This document shows positions 25,333 to 31,003 of a stretch of DNA of 31,003 bases, one piece after another (the first letter of the stretch is position 1; each line of letters begins with the position of its first letter). The position numbers and the translations under genes are program-made. The notes beneath the pieces were generated by a model that made no database searches, was not told the DNA's origin, and saw only the letters and a program-made list of their open reading frames with translations. Source of the stretch: Streptomyces sp. NRRL WC-3605 (GTDB taxonomy: Bacteria; Actinomycetota; Actinomycetes; Streptomycetales; Streptomycetaceae); assembly GCF_001509795.1 (NCBI RefSeq), contig NZ_LLZN01000082.1, forward strand, positions 1 to 31,003. Reading direction: 5' to 3'.

Positions 25333-27300
25333 ATGACGATCGAGAACCCGCAGCCGCTGTGGCAGCCAGATCCGCAGCGCATCGCCGACGCGCAGATCAC
25401 CAGGTTCCAGACCTGGGCCGCCGAGCACCACGGCGCCCCGGCCGACGGAGGCTACGCGGCGCTGCACCGCTGGTCGGTCGACGAGCTGGAGACCTTCTGG
25501 AAAGCCGTCACGGAGTGGTTCGACGTCCGCTTCACGAGCCCCTGCACGCGCGTGCTGGGCGACCGCTCGATGCCCGGCGCGCAGTGGTTCCCCGGCGCCA
25601 CCCTCAACTACGCGGAACACGCCCTGCGCGCCGCCGCCACCCGCCCCGACGAACCCGCCCTCCTGCACGTCGACGAGACCCACGAACCCCAGCCCGTCAC
25701 CTGGGCCGAGCTCCGCCGCCAGGTCGGCTCCCTCGCCGCCGAACTGCGCGCCCTCGGCGTACGCCCCGGAGACCGCGTCAGCGGCTACCTCCCGAACATC
25801 CCGCAGGCCGTCGTCGCCCTGCTCGCCACCGCCGCCGTCGGCGGCGTCTGGACCTCCTGCGCCCCCGACTTCGGCGCCCGCAGCGTCCTCGACCGCTTCC
25901 AGCAGATCGAACCGGTCGTCCTCTTCACCGTCGACGGCTACCGCTACGGCGGCAAGGAACACGACCGCCGCGCCGTCGTCGCCGAACTGCGCCGCGAACT
26001 GCCCACCCTGCGCGCGGTCGTGCACATCCCGCTCCTCGGCACGGACGCACCCGAGGGCGCCCTGGACTGGTCGGCCCTCACCGCCGCCGACCAGGAGCCC
26101 GTCTTCGAACAGGTGCCCTTCGACCACCCCCTGTGGGTGCTCTACTCCTCCGGCACCACCGGCCTGCCCAAGGCCATCGTGCAGTCCCAGGGCGGCATTC
26201 TCGTCGAACACCTCAAGCAGCTCGGCCTGCACTGCGACCTCGGCCCCGACGACCGGTTCTTCTGGTACACCTCGACGGGCTGGATGATGTGGAACTTCCT
26301 CGTCTCCGGCCTCCTCACCGGCACCACGGTCGTCCTCTACGACGGCAGCCCCGGCTACCCGGACACGGGCGCCCAGTGGCGGATCGCCGAACGCACCGGA
26401 GCCACCCTCTACGGCACCTCGGCCGCCTACGTCATGGCCTGCCGCAAGGCCGGCGTCCACCCGGGCCGCGACTTCGACCTCTCCAAGGTGCAGTGCGTCG
26501 CCACCACCGGCTCGCCCCTGCCTCCCGACGGCTTCCGCTGGCTCCACGACGAGGTCCGCGACGACCTGTGGATCGCCTCCGTCAGCGGCGGCACGGACGT
26601 GTGCTCCTGCTTCGCCGGGGCCGTCCCCACCCTGCCCGTCCACATCGGCGAACTCCAGGCGCCCGGGCTCGGCACCGACCTGCAGTCCTGGGACCCCAGC
26701 GGCAAACCCCTCGTCGACGAGGTCGGCGAACTCGTCGTCACCAACCCCATGCCGTCCATGCCGGTCTACTTCTGGAACGACCCCGAAGGCACCCGGTACC
26801 ACGACAGCTACTTCGACACCTACCCCGGCGTGTGGCGTCACGGCGACTGGATCACCGTCACCTCACGCGGCTCCGTCGTCATCCACGGCCGCTCCGACTC
26901 GACCCTGAACCGCCAGGGCGTCCGCATGGGATCCGCCGACATCTACGAGGCGGTGGAGCGCCTGCCCGAGATCAGGGAATCCCTGGTCATCGGCATCGAA
27001 CAACCCGACGGTGGCTACTGGATGCCCCTGTTCGTCCACCTGGTGCCCGGCGCGGTCCTCGACGACGCCCTGCTCGGCCGCATCAAACAGACCATCCGCG
27101 AAGAGCTCTCCCCGCGCCACATCCCGGACGAGATCATCGAGGTCCCCGGCGTCCCCCACACCCTCACCGGCAAGCGCATCGAGGTCCCGGTCAAGCGCCT
27201 CCTGCAAGGCACCCCGCTCGACAAGGCCGTCAACCCGGGCTCCATCGACAACCTCGACCTCCTCCACTTCTACGAGGACCTGGCCCGCAAGCGAGCCTGA
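25333..27300 (+). CDS. aacS: Acetoacetyl-CoA synthetase (acetoacetate-CoA ligase)
   Basis: This 655-aa member of the ANL adenylate-forming family is the right length for AACS. The order of motifs is complete. A family-specific start (WQPDPQRIADAQITRF) is followed by the P-loop-like LYSSGTTGLPKAIVQSQGG. Next come WYTSTGWMMWNFLVSG, the hinge GRSDSTLNRQGVRMGSADIYEAVE, and the C-terminal catalytic lysine in TLTGKRIEVPVK (K614). The enzyme uses ATP and CoA to activate acetoacetate, feeding ketone bodies into acyl-CoA metabolism. In S. lividans the homologous AacS is known to be switched off by acetylation of this lysine, so the same control is likely here. ATG 25333 has GGGAG (25321-25325). A strong hairpin follows the stop. 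Confidence 0.95.
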   Translation: MTIENPQPLWQPDPQRIADAQITRFQTWAAEHHGAPADGGYAALHRWSVDELETFWKAVTEWFDVRFTSPCTRVLGDRSMPGAQWFPGATLNYAEHALRAAATRPDEPALLHVDETHEPQPVTWAELRRQVGSLAAELRALGVRPGDRVSGYLPNIPQAVVALLATAAVGGVWTSCAPDFGARSVLDRFQQIEPVVLFTVDGYRYGGKEHDRRAVVAELRRELPTLRAVVHIPLLGTDAPEGALDWSALTAADQEPVFEQVPFDHPLWVLYSSGTTGLPKAIVQSQGGILVEHLKQLGLHCDLGPDDRFFWYTSTGWMMWNFLVSGLLTGTTVVLYDGSPGYPDTGAQWRIAERTGATLYGTSAAYVMACRKAGVHPGRDFDLSKVQCVATTGSPLPPDGFRWLHDEVRDDLWIASVSGGTDVCSCFAGAVPTLPVHIGELQAPGLGTDLQSWDPSGKPLVDEVGELVVTNPMPSMPVYFWNDPEGTRYHDSYFDTYPGVWRHGDWITVTSRGSVVIHGRSDSTLNRQGVRMGSADIYEAVERLPEIRESLVIGIEQPDGGYWMPLFVHLVPGAVLDDALLGRIKQTIREELSPRHIPDEIIEVPGVPHTLTGKRIEVPVKRLLQGTPLDKAVNPGSIDNLDLLHFYEDLARKRA

Positions 27301-27304
27301 CCAC

Positions 27305-27351
27305 CCCTCGGCCCCGGACTTCCCCACACCGCGGGAGGCCGGGGCCGAGGG
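27305..27351. terminator. 13-bp perfect hairpin after the acetoacetyl-CoA synthetase gene
   Basis: CCCTCGGCCCCGG (27305-27317) pairs perfectly with CCGGGGCCGAGGG (27339-27351) across a 21-nt loop, starting five bases after the stop. It has no U-tract but very high stem stability, as usual for Streptomyces terminators. Confidence 0.75.
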
Positions 27352-27421
27352 CGGGCCCGTTGTCAGTGGCCCTGGTTACTGTGAGTGAGCATTGATCGCC
27401 GCACTGCTCACAGGGGGAACG

Positions 27422-28324
27422 ATGACGGACACCGACCACCGCACCATGCGCCACGTCCTGCGCCGCGAGATCGCCGGCACGATCGGCCTGCTCACCGACG
27501 AACACGACTTCCGGGTCATGCGCCGGTACCGCAGCTTCACCTTCGACGACCACACGACCTACCTCGACCAGGTCGAGGCCCTCCTCCGCACCCGCGCGGC
27601 CCAGGGCAGCCACACCACGATCGCCCTGTTCGATCCGGAGGACTACGCCGCCTTCTGCGCCGGCACCGGCCTCGAACCCGACACCCCGGCCAGCCGCACC
27701 CGCTTCACCGCCGAACTCGCGACGACCGGCCCCACCGTCCCCTACGACGGCCGCCCCCTCACGGAGCTCGTCCCGGAACTCGTCGACGAAGCCGTCCGGC
27801 AGGCCACCTGGGAGTACGCCGCCACGCTCCTGGCACGCCTCGGCCCCTGTGCCACCTGCGGCGAGGACATCGGCCGCGCGACCTTCGCCCGCGCCTCCCA
27901 CCTCGTCACCCGCGTCCTCGACACCGCCCCACCCGGCAACCGCCACCTCGTGTGCAGCGTGACGGGCACCCCGGAAACCCTCCTCGCCGTCCTCCACGCC
28001 GACCGGCAGCCCGACGGGACCCACCACCTCGACGAGGCCGAACTGCTGGAGTTCACCACCGTCCTCGCCCTCGGCCTCGCCACGCGCAGCCCCGGCGGCC
28101 TCGTCATGCGCACCAGCGCCCCAGGCACCACCGACCGCGTCTACGGGTGGCGCCTGCGCGGCGACCAGGGCGACGGCCTCGTCCCCCTCACCGCCGGCGA
28201 GGTCTTCGACGCCTACTGCACCGATGTGGAATCCGGAGACCTCATCTCCCCGGAATCCGGCGTCGACTACTGCGTCCCGCCCGACCTCGGGGACGGCGGG
28301 GCACCACCGGCACACCGGCACTGA
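27422..28324 (+). CDS. Conserved hypothetical protein, 300 aa
   Basis: This is a soluble, single-gene unit starting at ATG 27422 with GGGGGA (27413-27418) in front and a GTGAGC/GCTCAC hairpin at 27385-27411 just before it. No domain is recognised. Seen features are a helical N-terminal third (RHVLRREIAGTIGLLTDEHDF), a CATCGED motif with one CxxC pair at about residue 140, and two further single cysteines near the C-terminus. One of these is in VDYCVPP. A zinc site is possible but incomplete by eye. Acid-rich, codon usage normal for the host, no signal peptide or membrane helix. It converges on ptsI with a shared hairpin in the 60-bp gap. Function unknown. Confidence 0.85.
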   Translation: MTDTDHRTMRHVLRREIAGTIGLLTDEHDFRVMRRYRSFTFDDHTTYLDQVEALLRTRAAQGSHTTIALFDPEDYAAFCAGTGLEPDTPASRTRFTAELATTGPTVPYDGRPLTELVPELVDEAVRQATWEYAATLLARLGPCATCGEDIGRATFARASHLVTRVLDTAPPGNRHLVCSVTGTPETLLAVLHADRQPDGTHHLDEAELLEFTTVLALGLATRSPGGLVMRTSAPGTTDRVYGWRLRGDQGDGLVPLTAGEVFDAYCTDVESGDLISPESGVDYCVPPDLGDGGAPPAHRH

Positions 28325-28331
28325 CGTGAAA

Positions 28332-28361
28332 GGGGCGCCCCACCCACAGGTGGAGCGCCCC
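28332..28361. terminator. Bidirectional hairpin between the hypothetical gene and ptsI
   Basis: GGGGCGC-C-CCACC (28332-28344) pairs with GGTGG-A-GCGCCCC (28349-28361), with one C/A mismatch and a 4-nt loop. It serves both convergent transcripts, lying 8 bp and 24 bp from the two stops. An A-rich TGAAA upstream gives the minus-strand transcript a short U run. Confidence 0.8.
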
Positions 28362-28384
28362 GGCACACCGCCGAACGCGTCCGG

Positions 28385-30055
28385 CTACTCGCCCGACAGC
28401 ACAGCCTGAGCGGCGCTGCGCGCCTCGTCGGCGCTGTCCGCCGCACGCGCCGCCGCAGCCGCACGCTCGCACTGGGCCAGCGTGTACTTCGCCAGCGTCG
28501 CCCGGACATACGGGATCGACGCCGACCCCATGGACAGGGAGGTGACCCCCAGACCGGTCAGCACACACGCCAGGAGCGGATCCGACGCCGCCTCACCGCA
28601 CACGCCACAGCTCTTGCCCTCGGCCTTCGCCGCCTCGGCGGACAGCGCGACCAGGTCGAGCAGCGCGGGCTGCCACGGGTCCTGCAGACGGGACACCGCA
28701 CCCACCTGACGGTCCGCGGCGAACGTGTACTGCGCGAGGTCGTTCGTCCCCAATGAAAGGAACTCGACCTCCTGCAGGATGGACCGGGCCCGCAGCGCGG
28801 CCGACGGGATCTCGACCATCGCGCCGAACTTGGCCCGCAGCCCCGCCTCGCGGCACGCGTCGGCGAACGCCTTGGCGTCCGCGCGGTCGGCCACCATCGG
28901 CGCCATGACCTCCAGGTACACCGGTAGGCCCTCGGCCGCCTTGGCCAGCGCCGTCAGCTGCGTCCGCAGCACGTCCGGGTGGTCCAGCAGCGTCCGCAGC
29001 CCGCGCACACCCAGCGCCGGATTCGGCTCGTCGGCGGGCGTCAGGAAGTCCAGCGGCTTGTCCGCGCCCGCGTCCAGGACACGGACGACGACCCGGCCCT
29101 CGGGGAAGGCCTCCAGCACCTGGCGGTAGGCCGTGACCTGCTTCTCCTCGGACGGCGCCTGCTTGCTGTCGTCGAGGAAGAGGAACTCGGTGCGGAACAG
29201 GCCCACGCCCTCCGCACCGGCCTCCACGGCCGCCGGCACGTCGGACGGTCCGCCGATGTTGGCCAGCAGCGGCACCTTGTGCCCGTCCGCGGTGGCGCCC
29301 GGACCGGTCGAAGCGGACAGCGCGGCCCTGCGCTCGGCGGCCGCGGCCTCCAACTCGGCCCGCTTCTGCGCACTCGGGTCCACGAAGACATCGCCGGTGC
29401 TGCCGTCCACCGCGACGACCGTGCCCTCGGCGAGCTCACCGGCACCCGGGAGCGCGACCACGGCGGGGACACCCAGGGCCCGCGCCAGGATCGCGCTGTG
29501 GCTGGTCGGCCCGCCCTCCTCGGTCACGAACCCGAGGACGAGCGTCGGGTCCAGCAGCGCAGTGTCCGCCGGAGCGAGATCACGGGCAACCAGTACATAC
29601 GGCTCGTCACTGTCAGGGACACCCGGCATCGGGACACCCAGCAGCCGCGCGACGATACGGTTCCGCACGTCATCGAGGTCCGCGACTCGCCCCGCCAGGT
29701 ACTCGCCGGCACCGGCCAGCAGCTCGCGGTAGGCGGCGAAGGCGTCGTACACGGCACGCTCGGCCGTGCTGCCGACGGCGATACGACGCTCGACGTCGGC
29801 CATCAGCTCGGGGTCCTGGGCCATCATGGCCTGCGCCTCGAGCACGGCCTGGGCCTCGCCGCCCGCCAGGTTGCCGCGTGCCGTCAGATCGGCGGCCACC
29901 GCCTCCACGGCCTTGCGAGCGCGCCCCTGTTCACGCTCGGCGTCCTCCGCCGGGATCTGCTTGGCCGGCGGTTCCAGGACCGCCGTCCCCATGTGCCGTA
30001 CCTCGCCGATCGCCACACCGTGGCTCACGCCGACGCCTCGCAGCGTTGTCTCCAT
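28385..30055 (-). CDS. ptsI: Phosphoenolpyruvate-protein phosphotransferase (PTS Enzyme I)
   Basis: This 556-aa cytoplasmic enzyme moves phosphate from PEP to HPr, the first step of PTS sugar uptake. The phosphohistidine motif GGPTSHSAILARALGVPAV has H186 as the accepting residue. The PEP-binding C-terminal barrel shows FRTEFLFLDD, VVRVLDAGADKPLDFL, the EIPSAAL strand and the cysteine loop SCGVCGEAASDP. Length and start (METTLRGVGVSHGVAIGEVRHMG) match my memory of S. coelicolor PtsI. An upstream in-frame ATG at 30145 would add 30 residues overlapping crr. GGAG stands just before ATG 30055, so the shorter form is chosen. It is second in crr-ptsI (86-bp gap). HPr is not in the window, consistent with an unlinked ptsH. 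Confidence 0.97.
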   Translation of the reverse strand: METTLRGVGVSHGVAIGEVRHMGTAVLEPPAKQIPAEDAEREQGRARKAVEAVAADLTARGNLAGGEAQAVLEAQAMMAQDPELMADVERRIAVGSTAERAVYDAFAAYRELLAGAGEYLAGRVADLDDVRNRIVARLLGVPMPGVPDSDEPYVLVARDLAPADTALLDPTLVLGFVTEEGGPTSHSAILARALGVPAVVALPGAGELAEGTVVAVDGSTGDVFVDPSAQKRAELEAAAAERRAALSASTGPGATADGHKVPLLANIGGPSDVPAAVEAGAEGVGLFRTEFLFLDDSKQAPSEEKQVTAYRQVLEAFPEGRVVVRVLDAGADKPLDFLTPADEPNPALGVRGLRTLLDHPDVLRTQLTALAKAAEGLPVYLEVMAPMVADRADAKAFADACREAGLRAKFGAMVEIPSAALRARSILQEVEFLSLGTNDLAQYTFAADRQVGAVSRLQDPWQPALLDLVALSAEAAKAEGKSCGVCGEAASDPLLACVLTGLGVTSLSMGSASIPYVRATLAKYTLAQCERAAAAARAADSADEARSAAQAVLSGE

Positions 30056-30141
30056 CTCACCCGTCTCCGTTGACGCGGCGGGCCCCGCCGCCGCGGTGGT
30101 TGTGATCGCTACCTGTGCGCCGCCGTACGACGGCGGTGAAG

Positions 30142-30591
30142 TCACTTCCAGGCGAAGAGACTGTCGCCGGCCTTCACTTCCCCGCTCTCACGGAGCTCGG
30201 ACAGCGCCTCGGCCGTGGCCTCGAGCGCGACGACAGGGCACACCGGGGACTTGCCGGCCGCCTCGACCGCGGACGGGTCCCAGCGGACGACGGCCTGGCC
30301 GCGCGTAACGGTGTCGCCCTTGCTCACCAGCAGCTCGAAGCCCTCACCGTTCAGCTGCACGGTGTCGATGCCGAGGTGGGTGAGGACGCCGTGGCCCTGG
30401 TCGTCGACGACGACGAAAGCGTGCGGATGGAGCGAGACGACAACTCCATCCACCGGGGACACGGCCTCGGAGGGCTCACGGACGGGGTCGATAGCGGTGC
30501 CCGGGCCGACCATGGCCCCGGAGAAGACCGGATCCGGTACGGACGCCAGTCCGACGGCGCGTCCGGCGAGCGGGGACGTCACGGTGGTCAT
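30142..30591 (-). CDS. crr: PTS EIIA component of the glucose family (Crr)
   Basis: This 149-aa phosphocarrier shows the EIIA-Glc signature. SPVDGVVVSLHPHAFVVV carries H57 and GVLTHLGIDTVQL carries H72, the active-site pair spaced 15 residues apart as in E. coli (75 and 90), with H72 the phosphorylated one. It passes phosphate from HPr to EIIB and, in Streptomyces, serves the N-acetylglucosamine system. ATG 30591 has GGGAGG (30597-30602). It heads the crr-ptsI operon. The DasR-type box at 30701-30716 upstream is the established way this operon is regulated in S. coelicolor. Confidence 0.97.
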   Translation of the reverse strand: MTTVTSPLAGRAVGLASVPDPVFSGAMVGPGTAIDPVREPSEAVSPVDGVVVSLHPHAFVVVDDQGHGVLTHLGIDTVQLNGEGFELLVSKGDTVTRGQAVVRWDPSAVEAAGKSPVCPVVALEATAEALSELRESGEVKAGDSLFAWK

Positions 30592-30700
30592 GGGAAGCCT
30601 CCCAGGGGTGGAGATCGATAGGGCCGTCTCTGCCTGTGCGGGACGGCACTGTTGAGCAGGGTATGTCACATGAAGTGCCGATTCCGTGCGAGCACTCCAG

Positions 30701-30716
30701 AGTGGTCTAGACCATA
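30701..30716. promoter_or_regulatory. DasR box (dre) upstream of crr-ptsI
   Basis: AGTGGTCTAGACCATA matches the DasR consensus palindrome (A-C/G-TGGTCTAGACCA-C/G-T) at 14 positions, with the GGTCTAGACC core intact. DasR, the GntR-type N-acetylglucosamine regulator, is known to bind in front of crr-ptsI in S. coelicolor. It lies 110 bp upstream of the crr start and 12 bp from the -35 of the divergent promoter. Confidence 0.9.
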
Positions 30717-30728
30717 CAGCAAACCGAT

Positions 30729-30758
30729 TTGCACCCGCTCGTCGGGCGCGTGTACAGT
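30729..30758 (+). promoter_or_regulatory. Candidate first rRNA operon promoter
   Basis: TTGCAC (30729-30734), an 18-bp spacer and TACAGT (30753-30758) make a good HrdB-type promoter facing the rRNA operon. Streptomyces rRNA operons have several tandem promoters, so this is probably the most upstream one. Confidence 0.65.
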
Positions 30759-30867
30759 CGTACTCCTGCTTGGGGGTGAGCGACGCCGCTGTGTGTCGTG
30801 GCCCGGCAGCACTCAAACTTGTCAGATCCTATCTTCGGATCCCTTTCTGCATGCCTGCGGAACGGTG

Positions 30868-30897
30868 GTCAGGAGGACGGAAAAACACTGATAGAGT
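30868..30897 (+). promoter_or_regulatory. Candidate second (core) rRNA operon promoter
   Basis: TAGAGT (30892-30897) is a TANNNT -10 directly before the conserved rRNA leader, with an A-rich tract (AAAAAC at 30881-30886) in the spacer. The -35 is poor (GTCAGG at 30868-30873, 18-bp spacing). Poor -35 boxes are common in Streptomyces rRNA promoters. Confidence 0.5.
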
Positions 30898-30903
30898 TTG
30901 GAA

Positions 30904-31003
30904 CACCGAAGGGAAGCGCCCGGAGGAAAGCCCGAGAGGGTGAGTACGAAGGAAGCGTCCGTTCCTTGAGAACTCAACAGCGTGCCAAAAGTCAACGCCA
31001 GAT
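30904..31003 (+). ncRNA. rRNA operon leader, 5' part (16S gene lies past the right edge)
   Basis: The stretch from about 30904 to the end, with the motifs CCTTGAGAACTCAACAGCGT and CCAAAAGTCAACGCCAGAT, is the leader conserved before 16S rRNA in Streptomyces. TTGAGAACTCAA (30966-30977) is a short palindrome overlapping a boxA-like antitermination/processing element. The exact transcript start is inferred from the -10 at 30892-30897. By comparison with other Streptomyces operons, 16S should start some 200 bp after the window ends. Confidence 0.85.

Larger units (their letters stand above)
30592..31003. other. 412-bp divergent regulatory region between crr and an rRNA operon
   Basis: No gene lies here. 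Reading right from crr are the crr promoter (not pinned down), a DasR box at 30701-30716, an HrdB-type promoter at 30729-30758, a further -10 at 30892-30897 and the rRNA leader to the window edge. Confidence 0.8.

Noticed and set aside
30056..30145. N-terminal extension of Enzyme I by 30 residues
   Set aside because: The extension is low-complexity, overlaps crr, and the internal ATG at 30055 has a ribosome binding site and the canonical Enzyme I start.

Overview
The window is high-GC actinobacterial chromosome and almost certainly comes from a Streptomyces. The evidence is strong GC3 codon bias, a conservon (cvnABCD), a DasR-type operator in front of crr-ptsI, an acetoacetyl-CoA synthetase close to ptsI, and the conserved Streptomyces rRNA operon leader at the right edge. 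There is no IS element, phage gene, tRNA or CRISPR array. The content is core-chromosome rather than a mobile island.

Layout, left to right. (1) 157-861 is a GntR/FCD regulator with a perfect FadR-type palindrome (90-108) upstream. (2) 1063-8426 is a three-subunit SMC-like operon: a kleisin-like protein, a small Ser/His-repeat ORF, a winged-helix MukE-like protein and a 1562-aa ATPase. It resembles MukBEF/MksBEF/Wadjet JetABC in order and architecture, but no nuclease subunit (JetD/MksG) is encoded beside it. This is the best candidate for an under-described system here. (3) A convergent small membrane protein follows (8454-9020, minus). (4) 9399-17375 is a conservon: NIT-HAMP sensor kinase-like CvnA, roadblock CvnB, DUF742 CvnC and GTPase CvnD. 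A 1216-aa ATP-dependent 5-oxoprolinase/hydantoinase fusion gene lies between cvnC and cvnD and overlaps cvnD. (5) 17555-19814 (minus) is glpF-glpK for glycerol uptake and phosphorylation, separated from cvnD by back-to-back hairpins. (6) 20391-22024 (minus) is a DUF35 zinc protein overlapping a thiolase-fold/lipid-transfer-like protein, with a perfect palindrome upstream. (7) A probably leaderless NUDIX hydrolase (22217-22753) converges on and overlaps the end of a GH31 glycosidase (22744-25119, minus). (8) Acetoacetyl-CoA synthetase (25333-27300) and a 300-aa conserved hypothetical (27422-28324) follow. (9) crr-ptsI (28385-30591, minus) encodes the PTS proteins EIIA and Enzyme I. (10) 30592-31003 is a shared regulatory region with a DasR box, rRNA promoters and the rRNA leader. 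The 16S gene must begin just beyond the right edge.

How the genes work together. Much of the right two thirds concerns carbon entry and central carbon handling: glycerol (glpFK), PTS sugars (crr-ptsI), alpha-glucosides or related sugars (GH31), ketone bodies (AacS) and pyroglutamate to glutamate (5-oxoprolinase). The left third is a chromosome- or DNA-handling SMC complex of unknown role. All assignments come from reading motifs by eye. No database search was run, and synteny comments rest on memory of S. coelicolor.
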